Shown piece by piece: positions 1-7,140 of a stretch of 64,000 nucleotides of DNA. A program made the translations under genes and the position numbers. The notes beneath the pieces were generated by a model. That model was not told the DNA's origin and ran no database searches. It was given only the letters and a program-made list of their open reading frames with translations. Positions within the stretch are counted from its first letter, which is position 1; every line of letters starts with the position of its first letter. The DNA comes from Nocardia sp. BMG111209 (lineage in GTDB: Bacteria; Actinomycetota; Actinomycetes; Mycobacteriales; Mycobacteriaceae): positions 744,001 to 808,000 of the forward strand of contig NZ_KB907309.1 in NCBI RefSeq assembly GCF_000381925.1, given 5' to 3'.

Positions 1-148
1 GCCGCAGGCCCGGTCGCGGGGTGGCCGCGGTGGTGTGGACGCCGGCGAAGACGGTGTAGCCGCGACGGACCAGCAGGTCGGCGGTCGCGGCCCCGATCCC
101 GGCACTCGCTCCCGTGATGAACACATTCCCCTGTCCGGATTCGGACAT
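1..148 (-). CDS. Short-chain dehydrogenase/reductase, N-terminal part (cut by window edge)
   Basis: The first 49 codons of a gene that runs off the left edge. It starts at ATG 146-148, a few bases after a good GGAGGA ribosome-binding site. The N-terminus carries the SDR cofactor motif TGASAGIG at residues 12-19, followed by the expected second beta strand, so it is an NAD(P)-dependent SDR. Substrate unknown. It is divergent from the PadR-type regulator at 270, which is the obvious candidate to control it. The catalytic Tyr/Lys lie outside the window. Confidence 0.85.
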   Translation of the reverse strand, partial: MSESGQGNVFITGASAGIGAATADLLVRRGYTVFAGVHTTAATPRPGLR

Positions 149-171
149 GGTTCCTCCAGGTGTCGATTTCG

Positions 172-243
172 ACATGTTACTTTGAACAGGTGAGCCAGAA
201 GGAACCCTCTCATGTGGGCATCAACATGTCAACAGGAACATGT
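172..243. promoter_or_regulatory. Three ACATGT palindromes between divergent SDR and PadR genes
   Basis: The palindrome ACATGT occurs at 172-177, 224-229 and 238-243 within the 121-bp gap between the divergent SDR and PadR starts. The last two are spaced 14 bp apart. PadR proteins usually bind short palindromes in their own promoter, so these are a candidate operator. The link to this PadR protein is an inference. Confidence 0.4.
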
Positions 244-269
244 CCGTATGAACATCACGGCGGTGTGCC

Positions 270-809
270 ATGTCGCTGAGGCATGCGCTGCTCGGACTGC
301 TGGCCGAACAACCGGCCAGCGGCTGGGATCTGACCCGGCGCTTCGACGAGCTGCTCGGCTCGGTCTGGCCGGCCGGACATCCGCAGATCTACGGTGAACT
401 GCGCAAATTGCAGCAGGACGGGTACATCGTGGTGGACGGTGAGGGGCCGCGCGGACGCAAGGACTACCGCATCACCGATACCGGGCTCGCCGAGGTGCGG
501 CGGTGGCTGACCGAGGTCGAGGTCGATCACACGTTCCGGCTGGAACCCCTGCTGCGGTCGGTGTTCTTCTGGCTGATGACACCCGGGGAACTCGCGGACC
601 ACCTCGAACGCGAGGCCGCCTTCTACCACGGCCTGGCCGAGGCCTATCGAAAGTTGTCCGCCGCCAAGGACAACGGCGAATACGGTTACACCCCGCAGGT
701 GGCCGCGCTGCGCGTCACCGCCGAGGCCGGGGTCCGGATCACCGAGGCGCTGGGTGACTGGGCCGACTGGGCCGCGGGCCGCCCACCCGGCGGCGGCGCA
801 GCGCCATAG
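270..809 (+). CDS. PadR family transcriptional regulator
   Basis: A 179-aa protein with the PadR winged-helix domain at residues 1-75 (opening MSLRHALLGLLAEQPASGWD, then 'PQIYGELRKLQQDGYI' and the wing 'RGRKDYRITDTG'), followed by the helical C-terminal dimerisation domain. PadR proteins are ligand-responsive repressors of detoxification or catabolic genes. It is divergent from the SDR at the window edge and convergent with the SDR at 816-1583. The ribosome-binding site is weak, so the start rests on the conserved N-terminus. Effector unknown. Confidence 0.85.
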   Translation: MSLRHALLGLLAEQPASGWDLTRRFDELLGSVWPAGHPQIYGELRKLQQDGYIVVDGEGPRGRKDYRITDTGLAEVRRWLTEVEVDHTFRLEPLLRSVFFWLMTPGELADHLEREAAFYHGLAEAYRKLSAAKDNGEYGYTPQVAALRVTAEAGVRITEALGDWADWAAGRPPGGGAAP

Positions 810-815
810 GCCCGC

Positions 816-1583
816 TCACACCGCGGGTTTGACCATCCGGGTCACCTGCCTGCGCAGCAGGTCGGGGACGAAACGCCGCGCCAGCACCAGCGGCCGCGCG
901 GAACCGGGGAAGACGAACAGCGGCGCCTTCGGATCGGCGATCGCCTTCTCCAGCGCGTCCACGACCTTCTCCGGCGACATCCCGTTCTGCCCGGCGACCA
1001 CGGCCGGATCCACGGCCCGGATCCCGTCCAGCAGTGGGGTTTCCACCATCGGCGGGCAGATCGAGACCAGCCGGACGCCGGTGCCGTGCAGTTCCTGCGC
1101 GAGCACCTCGGTGTAGCCGATCACGGCGAATTTGGAGGCGGAGTAGGCCGCCAGGCCGGGCGAGGGCAGCCAGCCCGCCAGCGAGGCGAACAGCGCCACG
1201 GTGCCGGCGCCTGCCTCCTTCATCGCGGGTACCACCGCCTGGCAAATGTTCACCGTGCCCAGGTAGTTCACCGCCATGACCCGGTGCAGCTCCGAAACGT
1301 CGTGCCCGAGTGCGGAACCCACCCGGCACAGGGCGGCCGCGTGGACGAGCAGGTCGATCGGGCCGAGGTCGGCGCGCGCCTTCGCGACGGCCGCGGTGAC
1401 CGCCTCCGGATCGGAGACGTCGCAGATGTAGGTGCCGGTATTCGGTGAGCGGCGGGCGGTTTCGGCCAGGCCCATCTCGTTGACGTCCAGGGCGGCCACC
1501 CGGTGCCCGGCGGCGGCCAGGCGTCGCGCCACCAGCCGGCCCATACCGCTCGCCGCGCCGGTCACCAGGGCGGTCTTGTTCAC
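816..1583 (-). CDS. Short-chain dehydrogenase/reductase
   Basis: A 255-aa classical SDR: cofactor motif TGAASGMG at residues 8-15, a Ser in 'LFAS' near 134, and the catalytic YSASK with Tyr147 and Lys151. 'DVNEM' after the second strand has an Asp that suggests NAD preference. It should oxidise or reduce a hydroxyl/keto group. The start overlaps the stop of the acetoacetate-decarboxylase-like gene by 4 bp (ATGA), so the two are translationally coupled and probably act on the same metabolite. The KstR-like box at 2278-2291 lies before this two-gene operon. Substrate not identifiable from sequence. Confidence 0.87.
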   Translation of the reverse strand: MNKTALVTGAASGMGRLVARRLAAAGHRVAALDVNEMGLAETARRSPNTGTYICDVSDPEAVTAAVAKARADLGPIDLLVHAAALCRVGSALGHDVSELHRVMAVNYLGTVNICQAVVPAMKEAGAGTVALFASLAGWLPSPGLAAYSASKFAVIGYTEVLAQELHGTGVRLVSICPPMVETPLLDGIRAVDPAVVAGQNGMSPEKVVDALEKAIADPKAPLFVFPGSARPLVLARRFVPDLLRRQVTRMVKPAV

Positions 1584-2269
1584 GACAGATCCTCCGCGTC
1601 GTCGAATTGCATGGTGAGAGAGCCGATCCGGCTGGTGAACAGGGCGCGCTTGGGCAGGCCGAGCGCCCGGAACCGGTCCGCGCCCGGATGCGTCCCCAGC
1701 TCGATCCGGCTGCCGCCGGGCATGATTCGCACCCCGGCCGGATGCATCGTCCAGGGCGTGCGGCGCAGTACGCCGCCGCGATAGGTGTACGCGTCGACCG
1801 AGGCGCCGCCTGCCCCACCGGGGGCCGGGAGGCCGGAGGTGGTGTGGATCGCGATCACCCGTTCGCCGTCGGCGCGCACCTCACAGCGCTGACCGCGGCC
1901 GGTGGCGGTGATGTCGACCTCGACGACCTCCTTGGGGAAGCCCCAGATGTCGCGGCCGGCCACACAGGCGAATTCCTGATTCACCGGCAGCCACTGGATG
2001 TGGACGCCGATCCCGGACCGGCCCGGGTACCGGACCAGCAGGCCGAACGAGAACTCGTGGTACGGGCCGAGATCCGTATCGATGTGGCGCACGAAGGCGA
2101 TCGAGCACAGCGCGCGGCCGAGATATTTCGCGGGCGTGAGACCGGTCCCCGCGAGCAGATCACGGGCCGCGGCCGGATCGACCGCGAACAGCGCCGAACT
2201 CGCGGAGGCCGCCCGGACCCGCACCGGCGAGCGGACCACTTCCCCCAGTACCGAATGCATCCCAGACAT
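1580..2269 (-). CDS. Acetoacetate decarboxylase (ADC) family protein
   Basis: A 229-aa protein with the ADC-fold core, including 'YHEFSFGLLVRY' and 'DIWGFPKEVVEV'. True acetoacetate decarboxylase uses a Schiff-base Lys; the Lys in 'GFPKEV' is in the usual region of the family signature, but many relatives are not decarboxylases, so the reaction is open (decarboxylation, dehydration or lyase-type chemistry on a beta-keto acid). First gene of a two-gene operon with the downstream SDR. There is no clear ribosome-binding site. A TACTTT -10-like element lies just before the ATG, so the mRNA may be nearly leaderless. Confidence 0.8.
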   Translation of the reverse strand: MSGMHSVLGEVVRSPVRVRAASASSALFAVDPAAARDLLAGTGLTPAKYLGRALCSIAFVRHIDTDLGPYHEFSFGLLVRYPGRSGIGVHIQWLPVNQEFACVAGRDIWGFPKEVVEVDITATGRGQRCEVRADGERVIAIHTTSGLPAPGGAGGASVDAYTYRGGVLRRTPWTMHPAGVRIMPGGSRIELGTHPGADRFRALGLPKRALFTSRIGSLTMQFDDAEDLS

Positions 2270-2277
2270 CCAAAAAG

Positions 2278-2291
2278 TAGAACACGTTCTT
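2278..2291. promoter_or_regulatory. KstR-like box before the ADC-SDR operon
   Basis: TAGAACACGTTCTT fits the KstR consensus TnnAACnnGTTnnA except for the last base. It contains AGAAC and GTTCT as a symmetrical pair around a 2-bp centre. It lies 9 bp before the ATG of the gene at 1580-2269, over its probable promoter. KstR is the TetR-type repressor of cholesterol catabolism in Mycobacteriales. Confidence 0.55.
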
Positions 2292-2344
2292 ATTCCTGCC
2301 GGACCCGAATGCCGGAACCCGCCCGGCGCGCCGGATCACCGGAC

Positions 2345-3955
2345 TCACCCCGCGTCGTGCTCCGAATCCCGCCCGGCCGCGAGCTCCGCGGCCCACCGAT
2401 AGTCCGGCTTGCCACTCGGCGTCCGGCCGACCTCCTCGACCACCCAGATCCGCCGCGGCAGTTTGTATCCCGCGAGATGTACGCGGACATGCCGCTCGAG
2501 ATCCGCGAAGTCGATCGGCTCCGGCCCGGCCGCCGCGACCACGGCCGCCACCTGCTGCCCCCAGCGCTCATGCGGAACCCCGATCACCACCGCGTCGTAG
2601 ACGGCCGGATGCGCCTTCACGACGGCCTCCACCTCCTCGGTGAACACCTTCTCGCCACCGGTGTTGATCACCATGTTGCCGCGGCCGAGCAGCGTGATCG
2701 AACCGTCCGCCTCCACCCGCGCACGGTCGTCGGTGACGACCGTCCGGGTACCGCCGACGGTGCGGAACAACGCGGCGGACCGCTGCGGATCGTTGTAGTA
2801 GCCGATCGGGACGTTGCCGGACTTGGCGACCCAGCCCTCCCCGCCCGGCGCGACCGGCTCGCCCGCATCGTCCACCACCAGTGCGCCACGACCGATCCGC
2901 ACCCGTGGGCCGCGCCCCGGATCGTCGTCCTTCTGCGCGAAACCGATTCCGCCGAAACCGGTTTCGGACGAGCCGATGGAATCGGTGAGCACCGTCTGCG
3001 GTAGCAGCTCGAGCATCGCGTTCTTCACCGGCTGCGACAGCAGCGCCGCGCCGGAGCCGATCGAGAGCAGCGACGAGGTGTCGGCCGGTTCGGCGCGCAA
3101 CGCATCGATCAGCGGGCGGGCCATGGCATCTCCGGTGATGACCAGTACCTGCGGTCGCACCGCCGACACCACCTGCCACACCCGGCGCGGGTCGAAGCGC
3201 GGTTCGAACACCACACCGCTACCGGACCACAGCGCGTTGAAGGTCGGCATCATGGCCGCGGCGTGGATCAGCGGCGGCAGCACGAACCACAACCACGGCT
3301 CGTTCTGCGCGCCGGTGCGGGACTGCTGATATTCGTCGGCGACGGGAACGCCGGTGTAGAAGTCGATTCCGCCACCGAGTACCCGCCACATGTCCTCCTG
3401 CCGCCACACCACGCCCTTGGGCAGCCCGGTGGTGCCACCGGTGTACATCACGAACCGGTCGTCGCCGCTGCGCGGCTCGAAATCCCGTTCGGCGGAGGTG
3501 TTCTCGAAGGCGGTGGCATACGGCACCGAATCGCTGGGCAGGCCCGCACCGCCCTGATCGTCCTCGACCACCAGCACGTGGCGCAGTCCGGGAACCAGCG
3601 GCCGCACCGCGTCCACCACCGGCGCGTAGCAGCGATGGTGCACCAGCGCCGCCAGATCGGCGTTGTCGAACAGGTAGCGCAGTTCCTCGGCGCCGTACCG
3701 GTAGTTGATGTTGATCGGCACCGCGCGCAGCTTGAAGCAGGCCAGGAGGGTCTCCATGGTCGCCACGCTGTTGTGCATCTGGAAGCCGACGTGCGCGTCG
3801 CGGCCGATGCCCGCGGCGGCGAGATGGTGGGCGAGCCGATTGGCCCGGTCCTCCAACTCGCGGAAGGTGATCCGGCGTTCGCCCTCGATCACGGCGATCC
3901 GGTCGGGCATCGCGTCCACGACGTGTTCGAAGAGGTCGGCGAAGTTGTTCGGCAT
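2345..3955 (-). CDS. Acyl-CoA synthetase (AMP-forming), FadD19-like
   Basis: A 536-aa ANL-superfamily CoA ligase. It carries the P-loop 'YTGGTTGLPKGV' (near residue 170), 'TDSIGSSETGFGG', the hinge/ATP segment 'TGGEKVFTEEVEAVVK' and the catalytic C-terminal Lys in 'GRTPSGKPDYRW'. The wording around 'GDAMARPLIDAL' and 'DSIGSSETGFGG' is very close to what I recall of mycobacterial FadD19, which activates C24 branched steroid side chains, so a bulky steroid or terpenoid acid is the likely substrate. The start has a GAGGGA site 8 nt upstream. It is last in the SDR-ferredoxin operon read from 5.2 kb. Confidence 0.88.
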   Translation of the reverse strand: MPNNFADLFEHVVDAMPDRIAVIEGERRITFRELEDRANRLAHHLAAAGIGRDAHVGFQMHNSVATMETLLACFKLRAVPININYRYGAEELRYLFDNADLAALVHHRCYAPVVDAVRPLVPGLRHVLVVEDDQGGAGLPSDSVPYATAFENTSAERDFEPRSGDDRFVMYTGGTTGLPKGVVWRQEDMWRVLGGGIDFYTGVPVADEYQQSRTGAQNEPWLWFVLPPLIHAAAMMPTFNALWSGSGVVFEPRFDPRRVWQVVSAVRPQVLVITGDAMARPLIDALRAEPADTSSLLSIGSGAALLSQPVKNAMLELLPQTVLTDSIGSSETGFGGIGFAQKDDDPGRGPRVRIGRGALVVDDAGEPVAPGGEGWVAKSGNVPIGYYNDPQRSAALFRTVGGTRTVVTDDRARVEADGSITLLGRGNMVINTGGEKVFTEEVEAVVKAHPAVYDAVVIGVPHERWGQQVAAVVAAAGPEPIDFADLERHVRVHLAGYKLPRRIWVVEEVGRTPSGKPDYRWAAELAAGRDSEHDAG

Positions 3956-4009
3956 GTGCGATTCCCTCGGTGCGAGCGGCGGGCGGCGGTCAGCGGTGCG
4001 AAATATCCG

Positions 4010-4084
4010 TCACCACAACAGGACCGGGGATTCGCCGATCCGATACCGGTTGCCGAAGTCGAAGAAGTAGCGCTGCCAGGACAT
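4010..4084 (-). CDS. Possible 24-aa small protein between ferredoxin and FadD genes
   Basis: A 24-codon frame beginning MSWQRYFFDFGN and ending in LLW, unusually rich in aromatic residues (seven of 24). It has a strong ribosome-binding site, AGGAGAGG, about 7 nt before the ATG and sits in the same operon, between ferredoxin (stop 4112) and the CoA ligase (start 3955). No signal peptide or membrane segment. I do not recognise it. In the related M. tuberculosis locus cyp51 neighbours the ferredoxin, so this frame fills a gap where a gene may have been lost. It could be a real small protein, a peptide precursor or a chance frame. Confidence 0.45.
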   Translation of the reverse strand: MSWQRYFFDFGNRYRIGESPVLLW

Positions 4085-4111
4085 CGGTGTCCCTCTCCTG
4101 CCGTGCGGTAT

Positions 4112-4315
4112 CTAGGAATTCGGGTCGTCGTCGACCAGCGACAACGCCTGGGTCGGGCAGTACCGGACCGCGGCACGGACCGCCTCGAGATCGGCCCCGG
4201 GATCGGCGCGGCGGACCTCCACCTTGCCGTGCTTCGGCACGGTGAACACCGCGCCCGCCTCGTCCTGGCAGACCGCGTGCCCCTGGCACAGATCCAGATC
4301 GACCTCGATGCGCAT
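4112..4315 (-). CDS. Ferredoxin of the P450-partner type (3Fe-4S or His-ligated 4Fe-4S)
   Basis: A 67-aa acidic ferredoxin. The cluster motif is CQGHAVC (Cys10, His13, Cys16) with a distal 'YCPTQAL' Cys-Pro, the CxxHxxC-n-CP pattern of actinobacterial ferredoxins that feed electrons to cytochromes P450. Resembles Rv0763c in arrangement. The start overlaps the SDR stop by one base (TGATG), so it is translationally coupled. No P450 lies directly beside it. The nearest is the CYP125-type P450 at 15430, in the same putative steroid block, which may be its partner. Confidence 0.9.
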   Translation of the reverse strand: MRIEVDLDLCQGHAVCQDEAGAVFTVPKHGKVEVRRADPGADLEAVRAAVRYCPTQALSLVDDDPNS

Positions 4316-5121
4316 CAGCCGTTCCCTCCGGTCTCGTTCGAATCCACCTCGCGCAGCGGCGCTTCCGGCTGTACCTCGACCAGCACCAGATGCGCGCCGC
4401 GCGGGGTGGACACCACCGCGGTCACCGCGGCGGCGATATCGGAGGCGCGCAGGAAGTACGAATGCCGGGCGAATCCCCAATGCACCCAATTCTCGAGCAC
4501 CGGGCCGATCGACTCCGGCGCCGCGGTCATCCCCATCCCGGTCTGCGTCTGTCCGGGCCGGACCACCGAGGCGCGAACGCCGGTGCCCTCCAACTCCATT
4601 CGCAGCTGATGCCCCATCGCCTCCAGCCCGGACTTGGCGGCGACATAGGCGCCCATACCGGGTCGCGGAATATCCGCGGAATCGGAACCGATCAGCACGA
4701 AATCGCCGCGGCGGCGCTCGACCATCCCCGGAATCACCCGATTGACCAGCCATTGCGCGCCGACCAGGTGGACGTGCACCTGTTTCAGGAACATCTCCGG
4801 ATCCATCCGGTACGCCTGCCCGAACTCCAGATCGCCCGCGCCGGAGACGGCGATCTCGATCGGCCCGAGGGCCGCCTCGGCGGCGGTCACGAATTCGTCG
4901 ACCGACCGCAGATCGGTGACGTCGAGCCGATGGGCGAACGCCTCACCACCGTCGGCGCGGATCTTCTCGGCCAGCGATTCGCAGATCTCCACCCGGCGGG
5001 CGCCCAGGGCCACCGGATGGCCGAGTTCGGCCAGCGCGCGGGCCGTGGCCGCGCCGATACCGGACGAGGCGCCGGCCACCAGCGCCGGCCGGCGCTGCGG
5101 ATGCGGGGTGAATCGAGGCAT
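4315..5121 (-). CDS. Short-chain dehydrogenase/reductase (Rv0765c-like position)
   Basis: A 268-aa SDR starting at ATG 5119-5121 with a GGAGG site 8 nt upstream. Longer upstream starts are unlikely because they would run through the operator at 5193. Motifs: AGASSGIG near residues 17-24, 'VSGAGD' in place of the usual NNAG, and catalytic Tyr159-x3-Lys163 (YVAAK). Coupled to the ferredoxin gene downstream (TGATG overlap) and to a 25-codon frame upstream, also by TGATG. SDR-ferredoxin order matches Rv0765c/Rv0763c of M. tuberculosis with cyp51 missing. Substrate unknown; a hydroxysteroid-like alcohol is plausible from context. Confidence 0.87.
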   Translation of the reverse strand: MPRFTPHPQRRPALVAGASSGIGAATARALAELGHPVALGARRVEICESLAEKIRADGGEAFAHRLDVTDLRSVDEFVTAAEAALGPIEIAVSGAGDLEFGQAYRMDPEMFLKQVHVHLVGAQWLVNRVIPGMVERRRGDFVLIGSDSADIPRPGMGAYVAAKSGLEAMGHQLRMELEGTGVRASVVRPGQTQTGMGMTAAPESIGPVLENWVHWGFARHSYFLRASDIAAAVTAVVSTPRGAHLVLVEVQPEAPLREVDSNETGGNG

Positions 5122-5198
5122 CAGCGGACCTCCACCGGGAACGAGTTCGGCCACCCGCGACGCTGTTCCGGCGCTGCGAGAGACACATAGCTGGACAT
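5121..5198 (-). CDS. Possible leaderless 25-aa leader/small ORF coupled to the SDR
   Basis: A 25-codon frame beginning MSSYVSLAAPEQ whose stop overlaps the SDR start codon (TGATG). The ATG lies inside the operator at 5193-5204, about 7-9 nt after a TAGCGT -10-like hexamer, so the transcript would be leaderless. The TetR gene at 17193 shows the same arrangement, with its GTG at the same place in a closely similar 26-bp block. The peptide has no recognisable domain. It may act to couple translation of the SDR to transcription. Confidence 0.45.
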   Translation of the reverse strand: MSSYVSLAAPEQRRGWPNSFPVEVR

Positions 5199-5204
5199 GT
5201 GTCT
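5193..5204. promoter_or_regulatory. GGACAtGTGTCt operator, copy 1
   Basis: A near-palindrome matching GGACACGTGTCC at 10 of 12 positions. Over the 26 bp from 5193 to 5218, 20 positions match the block at 17793-17818 that overlaps the TetR start. It overlaps the start of transcription and translation of the minus-strand SDR-ferredoxin-FadD operon. Candidate binding site of the TetR protein encoded at 17193-17798. Confidence 0.6.
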
Positions 5205-5293
5205 GGACGCTACCATCGGCGGCCCGCGCCGACAATGCCCACGGCGATCCACTCCCGATGATGCCGGAGCACACCGCCGCGGCGGGCCAGAAT

Positions 5294-5307
5294 TGAAACG
5301 AGTTCTT
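5294..5307. promoter_or_regulatory. Weak KstR-like box in divergent SDR promoter region
   Basis: TGAAACGAGTTCTT matches the fixed AAC and GTT of the KstR consensus TnnAACnnGTTnnA and its first T, but not its final A. It sits upstream of the TATAGT -10 box (5330-5335) of the plus-strand operon. Weaker than the boxes at 15263 and 15375 and possibly chance. Confidence 0.3.
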
Positions 5308-5329
5308 GCGCGCCGAGAGCACTCGAACC

Positions 5330-5355
5330 TATAGTCCGTACACGTGTCCGGACAC
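5330..5355 (+). promoter_or_regulatory. Promoter (-10 TATAGT) with GTACACGTGTCC / GTGTCCGGACAC operator
   Basis: TATAGT at 5330-5335 is a good -10 box, predicting transcription start near 5342. Immediately after it lie GTACACGTGTCC (5338-5349, 11 of 12 matches to the TetR-promoter palindrome) and, overlapping, the perfect palindrome GTGTCCGGACAC (5344-5355). A repressor bound here would block the start site of the SDR-6PGDH-CMD-flavoprotein operon. Confidence 0.6.
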
Positions 5356-5369
5356 CTAGGGAGCTACCG

Positions 5370-5495
5370 ATGGGCAGGCTCGTGAGCACCGGCAACGCCG
5401 CCCGGCCGGGCGGCGGCCGGGTCGTCGCCGGCACCCGGACCGGCACACCGGAATCGGAATTGATCGCGACCGTCGAACAGGAGCACTTCTCATGA
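5370..5495 (+). CDS. Possible 41-aa small ORF coupled to the plus-strand SDR
   Basis: A 41-codon frame beginning MGRLVSTGNAARPGGG and ending EQEHFS. AGGGAG lies 6 nt before its ATG, a good ribosome-binding site, and its stop overlaps the SDR start by 4 bp (ATGA). It would be the first frame of the operon. The composition is Gly/Arg/Thr rich with no membrane segment or known domain. It could be a genuine small protein, a leader for translational coupling, or the remnant of a longer gene. The SDR also has its own AGGAG site, so coupling would not be essential. Confidence 0.4.
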   Translation: MGRLVSTGNAARPGGGRVVAGTRTGTPESELIATVEQEHFS

Positions 5496-6244
5496 CCCGT
5501 TTCACCGGACGATCCGCGATCGTCACCGGCGCGGCCCGCGGCATCGGCGCCGCCTATGCGCGCGCCCTGGCCGCCGAGGGCGCCAAGGTGGTCGTCGCCG
5601 ACCTGAACGCGGAGGCGGGCGAAGAGGTCGCCAAGGAGATCACCGCGGCCGGCGGCACCGCCGTCTTCCACCGCGTGGACGTCGCCGATCCCGAATCCGC
5701 CACGGCCCTGGCCGAATTCACCGTGGCCGAATTCGGTGGCATCCACCACCTGGTCAACAACGCCGCCATCTACGGCGATATGAAGATCGACCTGCTGCTG
5801 ACCGTGCCGTGGGACTACTACAAGAAGTTCATGAGCGTGAATCTCGACGGCGCGCTCAACGTCACCCGCGCGGTCTGGCAACCGATGGCCGCGAACGGCG
5901 GCGGGTCCATCGTCAACCAATCCTCCACGGCCGCCTGGGTGTACTCCGGCTTCTACGGCCTGGCGAAGGTCGGGATCAACGGCCTCACCCAGCAATTGGC
6001 CTACGAACTGGGCGGTTCCAAGATCCGGATCAACGCGATCGCACCCGGGCCCACCGACACCGAGGCCACCCGCACGGTCACCCCGGGCAATATCGTCAAG
6101 GATATGGTGAACCGGATCCCGTTGAAGCGCATGGGAACTCCGGAGGACATGGTCGGCGCCTGCCTGTATCTGCTGTCCGACGACGCGGCCTGGGTCACCG
6201 GCCACATCCTCAATGTCGACGGCGGCCAGGTGTTCCGGGCATGA
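5492..6244 (+). CDS. SDR family oxidoreductase, Rv0769-like
   Basis: A 250-aa classical SDR: TGAARGIG at 12-19, NNAAIYG at 89-95, Ser144/145 and YGLAK with Tyr155/Lys159. The stretches 'LLLTVPWDYYKKFMSVN' and 'INAIAPGPTDTEATRTVTP' are nearly what I recall of M. tuberculosis Rv0769. It has an AGGAG site 7 nt before the ATG. It overlaps the next gene by 4 bp (ATGA). The next two genes match Rv0770 and Rv0771 in family and order, so this is a conserved catabolic operon, probably oxidising a hydroxylated terpenoid or steroid intermediate. Confidence 0.9.
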   Translation: MTRFTGRSAIVTGAARGIGAAYARALAAEGAKVVVADLNAEAGEEVAKEITAAGGTAVFHRVDVADPESATALAEFTVAEFGGIHHLVNNAAIYGDMKIDLLLTVPWDYYKKFMSVNLDGALNVTRAVWQPMAANGGGSIVNQSSTAAWVYSGFYGLAKVGINGLTQQLAYELGGSKIRINAIAPGPTDTEATRTVTPGNIVKDMVNRIPLKRMGTPEDMVGACLYLLSDDAAWVTGHILNVDGGQVFRA

Positions 6245-7140
6245 GCGGGCCGGAGGGCGCCGAAACCCCACCCGTACAGGTCGGTTTCATCGGCCTGGGC
6301 GATATGGGCAAACCGATGGCCGAGCGGTTGCTCGCCTGGCCCGGCGGGCTGGTGGTGTGCGATCTGCGGCCCGAGGTGGTCGAACCGTTCACCGCCGCCG
6401 GCGCGAAGGCCGCCGCCACCGCGGCCGAGGTCGCCGCGCAGGCCGAGGTGATCTCGGTGGTGGTCGTGACCGACGATCAGGTCCGCACGGTGGTCACCGG
6501 GCCGGACGGGCTGCTGAGCACCGCCCGCCCCGGCACCGTGATCGCGGTGCACTCCACGATCGCCGACGCCACCGCCGTCGAACTGGCGGCCGAATGTGCC
6601 AGCCACGGTGTGGATCTCGTCGACGCTCCGATCAGCGGCGGCGCCGTGGGGGCGCAGCAGGGCCGGCTCGCGGTGATGGTCGGCGGCACCGAGGCGGCGT
6701 ACGCCAGGCTGCGGGAACCGTTCCGCTGCTTCGCGGATCTGGTCGTGCGCGCCGGCGAGGTCGGCGCGGGCACCCGGATGAAGCTGGCCCGCAACCTGCT
6801 GCACTTCGTGGCCTTCACCGCAGCCGGCGAGGCACAGCGACTCGCCGAGGCCGCGGGCCTGGATCTGAAGAAGCTCGGCCGCGTGGTGCGCCATTCCGAC
6901 GCCGTCACCGGCGGTGCGGGCTCGATCATCCTGCGCGACACCACCGTACCGATCCCGGCCGACGACTTCTGGTTCCCGATCCTGTCGCACGTACGCGATC
7001 TCGGGGAGAAGGACCTGTCCCTGGCGCTCGCGCTGGCGGACCGGCTCGATATCGAATTACCGCTGGCCCGAACGGCTTTCACCGAACTGGGCCCCGGGCT
7101 GGGCGTCGGCGCCGGCACCCTCGCGAAGGAGCGACCATGA
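6241..7140 (+). CDS. NAD(P)-dependent 6PGDH/beta-hydroxyacid dehydrogenase-like protein (Rv0770-like)
   Basis: A 299-aa protein with N-terminal Rossmann motif G18-L-G20-D-M-G23, the family signature 'DAPISGGAVGAQQG' and the catalytic-Lys helix 'GTRMKLARNLLHF', followed by the all-helical C-terminal dimer domain. Members oxidise beta-hydroxy acids such as 3-hydroxyisobutyrate, or reduce imines. The start is ATG 6241, overlapping the SDR stop. The gene ends in ATGA overlap with the CMD gene. Its neighbours suggest a role in processing a hydroxyacid released by the upstream dehydrogenase. Confidence 0.88.
   Translation: MSGPEGAETPPVQVGFIGLGDMGKPMAERLLAWPGGLVVCDLRPEVVEPFTAAGAKAAATAAEVAAQAEVISVVVVTDDQVRTVVTGPDGLLSTARPGTVIAVHSTIADATAVELAAECASHGVDLVDAPISGGAVGAQQGRLAVMVGGTEAAYARLREPFRCFADLVVRAGEVGAGTRMKLARNLLHFVAFTAAGEAQRLAEAAGLDLKKLGRVVRHSDAVTGGAGSIILRDTTVPIPADDFWFPILSHVRDLGEKDLSLALALADRLDIELPLARTAFTELGPGLGVGAGTLAKERP

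Noticed and set aside
5344..5385. 13-codon leaderless GTG frame in operator copy 2
   Set aside because: The GTG-TCC is simply part of the operator palindrome and the frame overlaps the better-supported 41-codon frame.
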